Positions 14,263 through 21,559 of a DNA stretch of 22,223 nt are shown here, piece by piece. The notes beneath the pieces were generated by a model that did not search any database, had not been told where the DNA came from, and worked only from the letters and a program-made list of their open reading frames with translations. The stretch covers positions 1 through 22,223 of the forward strand of contig URQA01000031.1 in NCBI GenBank assembly GCA_900549885.1, given 5' to 3'. Positions within the stretch are counted from its first letter, which is position 1, and each line of letters opens with the position of its first letter. This DNA is from an uncultured Eubacteriales bacterium (GTDB lineage: Bacteria > Bacillota > Clostridia > Oscillospirales > Oscillospiraceae). Position numbers and translations under genes: made by a program.

Positions 14263-15159
14263 TTATGCGCCGCAGGCCAGCACAAAGGCCCGAGGCAGGT
14301 TTTCAATGGCGGTAACCGTCCGTTCTCCGCCGAATTCTCCATCCAGCGTCCAGGACACTGCCTTATCGCAGGTAAACGTCACCCGGCCCGCGGAAAATCC
14401 TGTGACAGGCCCACCTTCCACAAGCTTTTGGGTGGCCAAGGCGGTCAAAATATTCTGCCAATCCTTGGCGTTCTTGGGCTGGCGGATCAGCAGCGCCTCG
14501 AACACCCCGTCGTCCAGCAGCACCTTGTCCCTGGGCAGGCTCACCAGTCCGCCCACCGACACAGTGTTGCTTACCATGCCGTAGATATAGTCGTCCTCCC
14601 ATCTCTGTCCATCCGAGGTTTCCACCTGCATGTGGTAGCTGGGTACGTTCATCAGCCGCCCCGCCCCCTCCAGTACATAGGCGAAATGGCCCAGCATGTT
14701 TTTTGTAGACTGGGGTGTGGAATAAGACACGTCGGTGAACAGGCCAAAGGCCGCCACATAGGTAAAGTACCTGCCGTCGGTCCACCCAAGGTCACAAGCA
14801 CGAGGTACGCCGCCGCAGGCCACCTGGGCCATCTGGGCCATGCCCCGTGGCAGGCTGATGTTTCGGGCAAAATCGTTGGTAGAGCCGGTGGGGATATAGC
14901 CCAACACAGGGCGGTGCTCCTTCGGAATGGTCATCAAGCCGGTGACCGTCTCATTGAAGGTGCCATCCCCGCCACAGCATACCACCCGGTCATAGCCCTG
15001 GCTGCCCGCCGCCGCACAGGTGGCGTCCCCTTGGCTCTGGGTGGGGTGGGCGGTGATCTCATAGCCCTGGGCGGCGAACACGTCCAGCATATCTGCCAGT
15101 CCGCTGCGGGCTTTCTGGCGCCCGGCCCTGGGGTTATAGATAAAGAGCAGTCGTTTCAT
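14263..15159 (-). CDS. Diacylglycerol kinase-family lipid kinase (YegS/DgkB-like)
   Basis: Soluble lipid kinase of 298 residues, the typical length of the DagK/YegS/BmrU family, which phosphorylates diacylglycerol or a related lipid with ATP. The N-terminal NPRAG motif (9-13), the nucleotide-binding GGDGTFNE (63-70) and GSTNDFAR (92-99) are all intact. The C-terminal beta-sandwich includes the DLGWTDGRYFTYVAAFGLF segment and ends with SWTLDGEF, a conserved family block. AGGTG precedes the ATG by about six bases. It is a single gene with its own promoter, divergent from azlC and convergent with the HTH gene. Whether the substrate is diacylglycerol (recycling from lipoteichoic acid synthesis) or another lipid cannot be told from the sequence. 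Confidence 0.92.
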   Translation of the reverse strand: MKRLLFIYNPRAGRQKARSGLADMLDVFAAQGYEITAHPTQSQGDATCAAAGSQGYDRVVCCGGDGTFNETVTGLMTIPKEHRPVLGYIPTGSTNDFARNISLPRGMAQMAQVACGGVPRACDLGWTDGRYFTYVAAFGLFTDVSYSTPQSTKNMLGHFAYVLEGAGRLMNVPSYHMQVETSDGQRWEDDYIYGMVSNTVSVGGLVSLPRDKVLLDDGVFEALLIRQPKNAKDWQNILTALATQKLVEGGPVTGFSAGRVTFTCDKAVSWTLDGEFGGERTVTAIENLPRAFVLACGA

Positions 15160-15178
15160 GTTTTCACCTCACGTCATC

Positions 15179-15207
15179 ATTATAGCCATAAGAAGTCCGT
15201 TGTACAA
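15179..15207 (-). promoter_or_regulatory. Candidate promoter of the lipid kinase gene
   Basis: On the minus strand TTGTAC (15207-15202) and TATAAT (15184-15179) are separated by 17 bases. The predicted start near 15172 leaves a leader of only about 13 bases, which still holds the AGGTG ribosome binding site. Confidence 0.55.
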
Positions 15208-15233
15208 GATACAAACTATGAATTTTCTCTGGC

Positions 15234-15262
15234 TTGAAAAAGTTCTCGTTCTTTCGTATAAT
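15234..15262 (+). promoter_or_regulatory. Promoter of azlCD
   Basis: TTGAAA (15234-15239) and TATAAT (15257-15262) with a 17-base spacer are close to the sigma-A consensus. The predicted start near 15269 gives a leader of about 80 bases, which contains an inverted repeat (listed separately). Confidence 0.75.
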
Positions 15263-15300
15263 AAAGAAAAAAAGCGCGGCGCGGAAGGCCGTGTTTGAAG

Positions 15301-15327
15301 CGCGAAAACGCTCCTGCCTTTTTCGCG
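15301..15327 (+). repeat. Inverted repeat in the azlCD leader
   Basis: CGCGAAAA (15301-15308) and TTTTCGCG (15320-15327) are a perfect 8+8 bp pair with an 11-base loop, ending a few bases before the ribosome binding site AAAAGGAAG. As RNA it could form a hairpin that stacks against the ribosome site; as DNA it could be an operator. A second CGCG just upstream (near 15275) could pair alternatively with 15301-15304. Confidence 0.45.
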
Positions 15328-15348
15328 GACAAAAGGAAGTGAACTCTC

Positions 15349-16077
15349 ATGGACCGTAAAACGCTGGCCGCCGCCTTCCCTTACACTGTCCCGGTGCTGA
15401 TGGGCTATCTGTCCATTGGCATTGTGTTCGGCTGGATGATGTCCTCCATCGGCTATAACCCCCTGTGGTCTGTGGCCATGAGCGCCACGATTTACGCCGG
15501 CAGCGGCCAATATCTGGGGGTGGATTTGCTGAAAAATGCCACCCCGCTGGCCGACGTGGCCTTTCTCACCCTAGTCATCAATTTCCGGCACCTGGTCTAT
15601 GGTCTTTCCATGCTGGAGAAGTTCAAGGGTATGGGTTGGCGGAAGCTGTACATGATTTTTTCCCTCACGGATGAAACCTATGCCCTGCTGGCGGGGGTGC
15701 GTCCTCCGGACGGCGTGGATGAAAAGAAATTTTATTTTATCATTGCCCTTCTGGACCAGGCGTACTGGATCGCCGGGTCGCTGGCAGGGGCCGTGGCCGG
15801 CTCACTCATCACCATCAATACCGAGGGCATTGATTTTGCCATGACTGCTCTGTTCATCGTCATCGCCGTGGACCAGTGGCGTTCCGCCCGGAAGCACTTT
15901 CCGGCCCTGCTGGGCGCCGGGGGAACGCTGGTGTGCCTGCTCTGGCTGGGCCCGGACGGCGGGCGGTTCCTGATCCCCGCTCTGGGCATCCTGGTGGCGG
16001 GGCTGCTGCTGGCTCGGCCCATGCTGGACAGATCTGAGCCGGCCCAGCCGTGCGGGAAGGGAGGTAGTCCGGTATGA
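15349..16077 (+). CDS. azlC: AzlC-family branched-chain amino acid exporter, large subunit
   Basis: Integral membrane protein of 242 residues of the AzlC/YgaZ family, which together with AzlD exports branched-chain amino acids and analogues such as azaleucine. The early LMGYLSIGIVFGWMM membrane segment (17-31), the GSGQ motif (51-54) and the NFRHLVYGLSM block (78-88) are family hallmarks. About six further hydrophobic segments follow. AAAAGGAAG lies about nine bases before the ATG. The stop overlaps the azlD start by four bases (ATGA), giving a coupled two-gene operon. A near-consensus promoter lies upstream. No Lrp-type azlB regulator is adjacent, unlike in B. subtilis. Confidence 0.93.
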   Translation: MDRKTLAAAFPYTVPVLMGYLSIGIVFGWMMSSIGYNPLWSVAMSATIYAGSGQYLGVDLLKNATPLADVAFLTLVINFRHLVYGLSMLEKFKGMGWRKLYMIFSLTDETYALLAGVRPPDGVDEKKFYFIIALLDQAYWIAGSLAGAVAGSLITINTEGIDFAMTALFIVIAVDQWRSARKHFPALLGAGGTLVCLLWLGPDGGRFLIPALGILVAGLLLARPMLDRSEPAQPCGKGGSPV

Positions 16078-16403
16078 CTACCCTGCAAGCCGTCGCTCTC
16101 ATTGCCGTAATGGCCCTGGTCACTTTTTTGACCCGGGTTCTGCCCTTCCTACTCTTTGGCCGGGGCGGTACTCCCCCCCGCATCATCCTCTACCTGGGCA
16201 CATACCTGCCTGCGGCGGTCATCGCGATGCTCATTGTGTACTGCCTGCGCAACGTCACCTTTGCCCAGCCAGCGGGCTGGGCCCCGGCCCTGATCGCCTC
16301 TGTGGCGGTGGCCGTTGTCCATATCTGGAAACGCAACAATATGCTGTCCATTGTGGGAGGCACGCTGTTATACATGGTGCTGGTCCAGTTCGTCTTTGTG
16401 TAA
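16074..16403 (+). CDS. azlD: AzlD-family branched-chain amino acid exporter, small subunit
   Basis: Small membrane protein of 109 residues with about four hydrophobic segments: near 5-21, 40-58, 66-83 and 92-108. The segment LVTFLTRVLPFLLF (15-28) is the characteristic AzlD/YgaH N-terminal block. It partners AzlC in export of branched-chain amino acids across the cytoplasmic membrane. It starts within the azlC stop codon (ATGA), so it depends on translational coupling. A strong terminator begins at its stop codon. Length is normal for the family. Confidence 0.92.
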   Translation: MTTLQAVALIAVMALVTFLTRVLPFLLFGRGGTPPRIILYLGTYLPAAVIAMLIVYCLRNVTFAQPAGWAPALIASVAVAVVHIWKRNNMLSIVGGTLLYMVLVQFVFV

Positions 16404-16439
16404 AATATTCCCGCCGGAAGATATTCGGCGGGAATATTT
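16403..16439 (+). terminator. Intrinsic terminator after azlD
   Basis: AAATATTCCCGCCG (16403-16416) and CGGCGGGAATATTT (16426-16439) form a perfect 14-bp stem with a nine-base loop. The A/T ends of the stem supply the U tract (TATTT). The 3' arm also holds the ATATT of a possible sigma-E promoter for spoIIP. Confidence 0.85.
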
Positions 16440-16460
16440 GTTATGTCTCCCTCATAGGCT
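16434..16460 (+). promoter_or_regulatory. Candidate sigma-E type promoter for spoIIP
   Basis: ATATT (16434-16438) and CATAGGCT (16453-16460) with a 14-base spacer resemble the mother-cell sigma-E pattern known from Bacillus (-35 ATATT, -10 CATACANT). This suits spoIIP, which is sigma-E controlled in B. subtilis. The predicted start would be close to the ribosome binding site (GAGGTG near 16468). Confidence 0.4.
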
Positions 16461-16479
16461 TTTGCTGAGGTGAAGCAAT

Positions 16480-17652
16480 ATGCGAAAGAAACGGACAAGA
16501 CTGCGCTGGCTCTCTATTCTCCGCCGGGGGGCGGCTCTTTTTGTCGCCTTGGCCACCGTTTGGCTGCTGTGCCTTACGGCTGACTTCGGAGCGGCGGCCC
16601 AGGCGCTGGCGGGGTTGGCCGACAACGCGGGGCTGGCCACCGCTTTGCTTTCGGCCGAACTGGGGAGCACCGGGGAAGAGCCTCTGGCCGGCCTGGACAA
16701 GCTGGCTGTGGCTCAGTCCTCTCTGCTCTCGGCCAATCTGGAGGCGGTGGCCCGCTGGCTGGAGGACCACGAAAACATCCAGCAGCCTGAGGAAAGCAGC
16801 AAACCTGAGCCCTCCCAAGCGCCGGCTCCCTCCCCCAGTGTGGACCCGAATGTTCCCACTACCTCCGCCCCGGACGATATTGTGGGCCGGACCATGGTGC
16901 CTGGCTCCTCCTCCCGGTACGTCAGCCAAGATGGACTTTACATCTACAACTATACCGACTACTCCCTGGATATTGCCCAACTGGCCGCTGACTGCCCCGA
17001 TCTGAACTTGTCCCAGGCAGAGGGGCCTCAAATTCTCATTTACCACTCCCATACCACTGAGGCCTATACCATGGACGGCACGGACATCTATGAGGAGAGC
17101 GACGACCACCGCACCACCGACCCTAACTTCAACACCATCCGGATCGGAGAAGAAATGAAAGAGGTGTTTGAGGCCGCCGGATTGGAGGTCATCCACGACG
17201 ACACTCTGTACGACTACCCGGTGTATTCCGGCGCTTACGACCGTTCTGCTGAGGGGATCGCCGCGATTTTGGAAAAATACCCCTCTATCCAACTGGTGCT
17301 GGACGTCCACCGGGACGCCCTGGTGGGAACCGAGGGCACCATCTACAAGACGGTGGCCGGCACGGTGGACGACTGCGCTCAGATCATGCTGGTGGTTGGC
17401 TCTGACGCCGGGGGGCAGGCTCACGACAACTGGCGGCAGAATCTATCCTTAGCGGTGGGCATTCAGCAAAAGGTCCAGGACAGCTATGGCACACTCATCC
17501 GTCCCATTGTGCTGCGCTCTTCTCGGTTTAATCAGCAGATGCGCCCCGGCGGCTCCCTTCTGGTGGAGGTGGGCACCCACGGCAATACGCTTCAGGAGGC
17601 CATTACCGCTGCCCGGCTGTTTGCACAAACCGTAGCCGACCTGGTGAAATAG
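16480..17652 (+). CDS. spoIIP: Stage II sporulation protein P
   Basis: SpoIIP of 390 residues, a cell-wall amidase/endopeptidase that, with SpoIID and SpoIIM, thins septal peptidoglycan during engulfment in endospore formation. A basic N-terminus and one membrane anchor (about 17-33) are followed by a low-complexity Pro/Ser linker (about 101-130) and the catalytic domain (about 183-388). The zinc-site motif HSHTTEAY is at 189-196, DVHRDA at 275-280, and EVGTHGNT near the C-terminus. All expected motifs are intact. GAGGTG precedes the ATG. It is a single-gene unit between two terminators with a sigma-E-like promoter. Gene gpr, which often precedes spoIIP in Bacillus, is absent here. Confidence 0.95.
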   Translation: MRKKRTRLRWLSILRRGAALFVALATVWLLCLTADFGAAAQALAGLADNAGLATALLSAELGSTGEEPLAGLDKLAVAQSSLLSANLEAVARWLEDHENIQQPEESSKPEPSQAPAPSPSVDPNVPTTSAPDDIVGRTMVPGSSSRYVSQDGLYIYNYTDYSLDIAQLAADCPDLNLSQAEGPQILIYHSHTTEAYTMDGTDIYEESDDHRTTDPNFNTIRIGEEMKEVFEAAGLEVIHDDTLYDYPVYSGAYDRSAEGIAAILEKYPSIQLVLDVHRDALVGTEGTIYKTVAGTVDDCAQIMLVVGSDAGGQAHDNWRQNLSLAVGIQQKVQDSYGTLIRPIVLRSSRFNQQMRPGGSLLVEVGTHGNTLQEAITAARLFAQTVADLVK

Positions 17653-17663
17653 TGCAAAAAGCA

Positions 17664-17702
17664 AAGGCTCCCCGAACACACTGGAGGGGAGCCTTGCCTT
17701 CT
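17664..17702. terminator. Bidirectional terminator between spoIIP and the FNT-family gene
   Basis: AAGGCTCCCC (17664-17673) and GGGGAGCCTT (17686-17695) form a 10-bp perfect stem with a 12-base loop. T-rich sequence follows on the plus strand (GCCTTCTTTT). On the minus strand the hairpin is followed by TGCTTTTTGC, so it can end both convergent genes. Confidence 0.8.
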
Positions 17703-17716
17703 TTTAAAAAGCCCGC

Positions 17717-18352
17717 TCAGACAACCGCCTTTTCTGTACGCCCCCTCCACTTCCGGCACAGGGGAAGGATCAGCCCGCCGCAGGAATTTCCCAGTGTCAT
17801 AACCACAAGGTAGAGCAACGTCTTGCCGCTCCAGACATTGGCCACAGAGAAATAAAACATGTTGGCCACACAGTGTTCAAATCCGCACAGAATAAACACC
17901 GTCACGCCAAAGACCAGTCCCAGGTACTTGCCCAACTCATGGGGATTGTTTTGAAAGCCGTCCACAGCAAGGAAGATGAGCACATTGCAGAAAACCGCCA
18001 GCAGAAAGATAGACCACAGGTTATCATTCAGCTTGGTCTGGCACAGCTCAGCGGCCTTGTCCGCGATGGAGGCGATACGGGTGGTGCGCACCCCATAGCC
18101 CACCAAGGCGGCCCCAATCAGGTTGCCCACCCACACCAACAATAGAAAACCTAAGTAGGAAGGCGAATGATCAAAGAGATAGCATACCTTTCCGGTAAAC
18201 AGGTTCAGCCCGAACGTGCACACGGTAAACAGCCCTACACAGAAAAAAAACGCGCCCGCCACCTTGCTCTCACAGGATAAAAAGGCTACGCCGCCAATGG
18301 CGATGGCCGCCCCGGCCAGCACGGCGTATACAAAGGACGTCAATGGTTTCAT
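17717..18352 (-). CDS. Formate/nitrite transporter (FNT) family channel
   Basis: Membrane protein of 211 residues with six probable membrane segments (about 8-27, 34-54, 66-87, 113-130, 143-165, 174-197), the FNT fold of FocA/NirC/HSC pentameric channels for formate, nitrite, hydrosulfide or lactate. The motif GFEHCVANMF (157-166) contains the central pore His160. LFTGK (51-55) matches the broken-helix loop after segment 2. It is short compared with FocA (about 280 residues), chiefly at the termini, but no membrane segment is missing. The ATG at 18352 has GGGAG about six bases upstream; an in-frame ATG at 18388 lacks this. It stands alone next to modABC. Molybdenum or tungsten would serve formate dehydrogenase, which makes formate a reasonable but unproved substrate. 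Confidence 0.9.
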   Translation of the reverse strand: MKPLTSFVYAVLAGAAIAIGGVAFLSCESKVAGAFFFCVGLFTVCTFGLNLFTGKVCYLFDHSPSYLGFLLLVWVGNLIGAALVGYGVRTTRIASIADKAAELCQTKLNDNLWSIFLLAVFCNVLIFLAVDGFQNNPHELGKYLGLVFGVTVFILCGFEHCVANMFYFSVANVWSGKTLLYLVVMTLGNSCGGLILPLCRKWRGRTEKAVV

Positions 18353-18438
18353 ACGCTCTCCCTCTCCAAAGTTATTCCCCATTTTCACGATGTTTTCGGG
18401 CAGAGGCCGACAAAAGCCCCTTTCCGCGGGTCATTTCC

Positions 18439-18467
18439 ATTATATCAGCGCCATGTCCCGGTGTAAA
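18439..18467 (-). promoter_or_regulatory. Promoter of the FNT-family gene
   Basis: On the minus strand TTTACA (18467-18462) and TATAAT (18444-18439) are separated by 17 bases, near consensus. The predicted start near 18432 gives a leader of about 80 bases. Confidence 0.7.
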
Positions 18468-18538
18468 TCCGTGATGCTGTACAACTTTTTCACAAATGGC
18501 CTCCATTCTTTCTCCGCTCGGCGGGGCGGTCTGGCAAA

Positions 18539-18578
18539 CAGCGCCCAGAGCCGTGCATCGGCACGGCTCTGGGCGCTG
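18539..18578 (-). terminator. Long perfect hairpin downstream of modC
   Basis: CAGCGCCCAGAGCCGTGC (18539-18556) and its exact inverse (18561-18578) form an 18-bp perfect stem closed by a four-base loop. It starts 19 bases after the modC stop in the minus direction and is followed there by TTTG, so it acts as terminator or 3' mRNA stabiliser of the mod operon. The U tract is short. It also insulates the operon from the FNT promoter region. Confidence 0.7.
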
Positions 18579-18596
18579 AATTTCACGGCCGCAGGC

Positions 18597-19625
18597 TCAT
18601 CCCCGCAGGGGGAGTAGGGCCTCCGGCGGGATATAGGCCAACTGTCCCGGCGGGAGGGCGGCATAGTCCGCCTTGGACAGCTCCCACCGGATGGGGACAG
18701 CTTGGGGCCGGTCTGCCGGACGGATCATTAGGATAAAGGAAAAGGTGTCCTCAATGGTGGCGTCCACCTGGTAACGGAACACATTCTCCCCCAGCCGGTC
18801 CGCCCCCCTGAGGTAGTGGGCGCGCAGGCCCACGCAGTTCACCTCCCGCCCCGGGTGGCGGGCGGCGAGGGTGAGGCCCCAGTCCGGCACCGTCACCCGG
18901 TCCCCCTCCCATCGGGCGGGGGCGATGTTTTTGCACCCGGTCAGCCGTGCGGTAACGGCAGTCTGGGGATCCCGGAACAGGTCCCACTTGTCCCCCACCC
19001 GGTCCACGCTCCCATGGCCGTACACCGCAATAGAGCCGGCAATGCGGTACACTTCGTCCCGGTTGTGGCTGACCAGCAGGGTGGTGCCGCCGAACTGGCG
19101 GGTTACCGCCATTACCTCCTGCTCCAGTTCCCAGCGCAGGTGGGCGTCCAGGGCGGAGAATGGCTCGTCCAGCATGAGCAGATCAGGCTGAGTAATGAGC
19201 ATCCGGGCCAGCGCCGTCCGCTGCTGCTGCCCGCCGGACAGTTGGTCGGGCAGGCGCCGTTCCAGGCCCTCCAGCCGGAAGCGGCGAATATACTCCGCCA
19301 CCTGTCCCCGGTCCTTTTTGGAAAGGCTGGCGGCGATGTTCTGCTCCACCGTCATAGTGGGAAACAGCGCATAGTTTTGAAACAGCAGGCCCACCCGCCG
19401 CTTCTGAGGGGGCAGGTTGATCTTTTGGGCTGAGTCGAACAGCACGCGATCCCCCAGCACGATGCGCCCTTCGTCCGGGCGCTCGATGCCAGCGATGCAC
19501 CGCAATGTCATGGACTTGCCGCAGCCGGAGGCGCCCAGCAGGGCCAGCACTCCGTCTCCGGCAGAAAAGGTAACGTCCAGTGTGAAGCCGCCCAGCCGCT
19601 TTTTGATGTTCACTTCCAGAGACAT
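18597..19625 (-). CDS. modC: Molybdate/tungstate ABC transporter ATP-binding protein
   Basis: ATPase subunit of 342 residues that energises oxyanion import. Walker A GASGCGKS is at 31-38, the Q-loop LLFQNYALFP at 80-89, the ABC signature LSGGQQQR at 129-136, Walker B LLMLDEP at 149-155 and the switch His187 in LLVSHNRDE. The C-terminal 110 residues (from about 230) resemble a TOBE-type regulatory extension, as in ModC/CysA/PotA. The ATG at 19625 lies six bases after the modB stop, with GGTGGTGAAG inside the end of modB as ribosome binding site. Gene order modA-modB-modC supports molybdate or tungstate over other oxyanions. The choice between the two metals is open. Confidence 0.93.
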   Translation of the reverse strand: MSLEVNIKKRLGGFTLDVTFSAGDGVLALLGASGCGKSMTLRCIAGIERPDEGRIVLGDRVLFDSAQKINLPPQKRRVGLLFQNYALFPTMTVEQNIAASLSKKDRGQVAEYIRRFRLEGLERRLPDQLSGGQQQRTALARMLITQPDLLMLDEPFSALDAHLRWELEQEVMAVTRQFGGTTLLVSHNRDEVYRIAGSIAVYGHGSVDRVGDKWDLFRDPQTAVTARLTGCKNIAPARWEGDRVTVPDWGLTLAARHPGREVNCVGLRAHYLRGADRLGENVFRYQVDATIEDTFSFILMIRPADRPQAVPIRWELSKADYAALPPGQLAYIPPEALLPLRG

Positions 19626-19631
19626 GGCGCT

Positions 19632-20336
19632 TCACCACCGCTTCTGATTTTTATGATGTCTGCCGGAGATGAGGTTCATGGCGCACACGATGGCAAAGGC
19701 GATGACCAAAATAATGACCACCCAGATGCCGGCAGTGAGATAGTCCCCATTTTGGATGACCATGGCAATCTTCTGGGAGATAGTGCCCGTCTTGCCGGCA
19801 ATGTTCCCGGCCAGCATGGAGGTAGCGCCGTACTCCCCCAGGGCGCGGGCAAAGGTGAGAATGGTACCCGAGGCCACCCCCGGCCCGGCGGCGGGCACCA
19901 CCACCCGCCAGAAGATGGCCCGCTCACTCATGCCCAAAGTGCGTCCGGCATAGATCAGATTCACATCTACCTGCTCAAAGGCCGCCCGGGCATTGCGGTA
20001 CATTAGGGGAAAGGCGATCACCGAAGCGGCCAGCACGCATCCAGCCCAGCTCTGCACCACCTTGATGTCAAAGGCGTCGTACAACCAGCCGCCGAAGGGA
20101 CGGCGCAGGGAGAAAATCAGCAGCAGGAAAAAGCCCGCCACCGTGGGAGGAAGCACCATGGGCAGGGTGAGAATTCCGTCTATGACCGCCCTGGGCCGGG
20201 GGCCAAGCTTCAGCACCCCCCGGGCAGCCCATACTCCTAGAAAAAAGCACAACACCGTGGCCACCGCACCTGTCTTTAGGGAGATCCACAAGGGGGACCA
20301 GTCCAGATCCCCGAGGATCGTCAGGACCTCTTCCAT
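19632..20336 (-). CDS. modB: Molybdate/tungstate ABC transporter permease
   Basis: Permease of 234 residues with about five membrane segments: near 18-40, 53-76, 96-113, 152-168 and 202-222. The cytoplasmic coupling (EAA-type) loop reads RTLGMSERAIFWRVVVPAAG (132-151). The following TFARALGEYGATSMLAGN segment (161-178) is highly typical of ModB. It forms the membrane channel that receives oxyanion from ModA and is driven by ModC. GGAGG lies about 11 bases before the ATG, a rather long spacing. A 120-base gap with a strong hairpin separates it from modA, which may lower modBC expression relative to modA. Confidence 0.94.
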   Translation of the reverse strand: MEEVLTILGDLDWSPLWISLKTGAVATVLCFFLGVWAARGVLKLGPRPRAVIDGILTLPMVLPPTVAGFFLLLIFSLRRPFGGWLYDAFDIKVVQSWAGCVLAASVIAFPLMYRNARAAFEQVDVNLIYAGRTLGMSERAIFWRVVVPAAGPGVASGTILTFARALGEYGATSMLAGNIAGKTGTISQKIAMVIQNGDYLTAGIWVVIILVIAFAIVCAMNLISGRHHKNQKRW

Positions 20337-20386
20337 GGCAAGCTTCGCCTCCTATCGTCTCAAGGAATATTGGCAACATGACGCAC

Positions 20387-20426
20387 GTCCGCCGGAAAGG
20401 GCCCTCAAGAGGCCTTCCCGGCGGAC
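20387..20426 (-). repeat. Stem-loop between modA and modB
   Basis: GTCCGCCGGAAAGGGCC (20387-20403) and GGCCTTCCCGGCGGAC (20411-20426) pair almost fully around a seven-base loop, with one G-U pair and one bulge. In the minus direction no U tract follows, so it is not a classic terminator. It could act as a processing or stabilising element that keeps the binding-protein mRNA in excess. Confidence 0.7.
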
Positions 20427-20456
20427 TACATATTTATTTCTGGACGCTGGAAAGAC

Positions 20457-21380
20457 TCACTCCATATTGCTGACAAAAAGATAGCTTTCAAAGATGTCCA
20501 TGACCTCGTCGGTCTGGAGGAAGACGTAGAAATCGTCCGCCGCGGCGGTCTGGGCCTCATCGGCCTCGCCGTTGGCCACCCGGCTCATGGGGTAGACAAT
20601 ACTGCCTGTGAGGGAAGTGTCCACCAGCTCGATGATTTCCACGTCGTCGATGCGGGAGTAAGCGTCAGAGTAATAGACGGTGCCCACCTCGTTGGAGCCC
20701 TCGGCCACGGCATTCAGGGTGGCGGAGACGTTGGCGGTCTCGTTGATCTCCACACCGCCCAAGGCCTCTGACACTTCTTCGGCGGTGAACTCAGCGGCGT
20801 CCTTGCTGTCGTCCAGAATACCCAGGGCCTGGAGGGCGGTGCGGGTGTACTGTCCCACGGGAACGGAGTTGCCCGCCAGGGCTACGGAGGAGGCGTTGCC
20901 AAGCTCAGACAGGGTGGTCACGGAGGTGCCGGAGCCTTTGTAAGTAATAAGGGCCACCTTGTTCTGCAGCAGGTCCACCCGGGTGCCCTCGATGTCCAGC
21001 CCAGCCTCCTGGAGCTGGTTGATCTGCTTGGCGCCGGCGGAGAAGAAAATGTCGCACGCAAAGCCCTCCTGGATCTGGCTGAGCAGAGTGCCGGAGGAAT
21101 CGGCGGAGTAGGTCACGGTGACGTTGGGCTGCCGCTGGTTGTAGAGGGCGATGATGTCCTGGAATGCGTTTTCCAGGGAGGCGGCAATAAACACCTGAAT
21201 CTCCGCAGCCTCCAGCGGCTGGGTCTCGCCCTCCGCGGGCTGGGTGGCGGGAGGCTCGGAGACCGGGGCTTGGGAACTGGGCTCTGAAGGATTCTGAGAG
21301 GATTGCCCGTTGTCATTGGCGCAGGCGGTCAGGGCAAGGGTCATGGCAACCGCCATGAGCAGGGCAAGCAAGCGTTTCAT
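20457..21380 (-). CDS. modA: Molybdate/tungstate ABC transporter substrate-binding lipoprotein
   Basis: Binding protein of 307 residues. The signal peptide MKRLLALLMAVAMTLALTAC ends in the lipobox LTAC (17-20), so Cys20 would be lipidated and the protein held on the outer membrane face. A Ser/Pro/Gln/Glu-rich spacer (about 21-55) follows, then the periplasmic-binding fold. The ModA ligand motifs are visible: FIAASLENAFQDI near the start, a YSADSSGTL segment, DIFFSAGAKQIN, and VPVGQYTRTAL. The Ser residues in the first two motifs fit oxyanion coordination. The ATG at 21380 with AAAGGGG six bases upstream is chosen over an in-frame ATG at 21410, whose product would spoil the signal peptide. It is first in modABC. 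Confidence 0.95.
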   Translation of the reverse strand: MKRLLALLMAVAMTLALTACANDNGQSSQNPSEPSSQAPVSEPPATQPAEGETQPLEAAEIQVFIAASLENAFQDIIALYNQRQPNVTVTYSADSSGTLLSQIQEGFACDIFFSAGAKQINQLQEAGLDIEGTRVDLLQNKVALITYKGSGTSVTTLSELGNASSVALAGNSVPVGQYTRTALQALGILDDSKDAAEFTAEEVSEALGGVEINETANVSATLNAVAEGSNEVGTVYYSDAYSRIDDVEIIELVDTSLTGSIVYPMSRVANGEADEAQTAAADDFYVFLQTDEVMDIFESYLFVSNME

Positions 21381-21431
21381 AGGGGTCCCCTTTCTTTTGC
21401 ATAGTTTCATTCCGTTTTGTTTATTTTTGTT

Positions 21432-21449
21432 TTATATTGTACAGTATAA
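21432..21449. promoter_or_regulatory. Near-perfect 18-bp palindrome over the modA -10 (operator candidate)
   Basis: TTATATTGTACAGTATAA matches its own reverse complement at 16 of 18 positions, with TGTACA at the centre and TATA-type half sites. It covers the modA -10 box (21448-21443 on the minus strand) and the predicted transcription start. ModE-type operators in Proteobacteria also use spaced TATA-like half sites, but the regulator here is of a different family, so the match is only suggestive. Confidence 0.55.
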
Positions 21450-21471
21450 TAAAGTTTCCTCCGCTTTTCAA
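21443..21471 (-). promoter_or_regulatory. Promoter of modABC
   Basis: On the minus strand TTGAAA (21471-21466) and TATACT (21448-21443) are separated by 17 bases. The predicted start near 21436 gives a leader of about 56 bases, too short for a molybdenum-cofactor riboswitch, so control is more likely at DNA level. Confidence 0.7.
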
Positions 21472-21529
21472 CCCCTTTTTCCCCTCCGTGACACACTCTT
21501 TCCCCGCCCGGTCACAACCAAATCTCACA

Positions 21530-21559
21530 TTGCCCTTTCCCACAAAACTGTGATATACT
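21530..21559 (+). promoter_or_regulatory. Candidate promoter of the mod-linked regulator
   Basis: TTGCCC (21530-21535) and TATACT (21554-21559) are separated by 18 bases. The predicted start near 21566 leaves a leader of about 24 bases containing the ribosome binding site. Confidence 0.5.

Noticed and set aside
18216..18664. Two overlapping frames on opposite strands sharing a nearly identical peptide segment
   Set aside because: The shared peptide comes from the 18-bp perfect hairpin at 18539-18578 read from each strand. Neither frame has a ribosome site or domain.
21381..21442. Molybdenum-cofactor riboswitch before modA
   Set aside because: The leader is about 56 bases, too short, and no multi-stem structure is visible.
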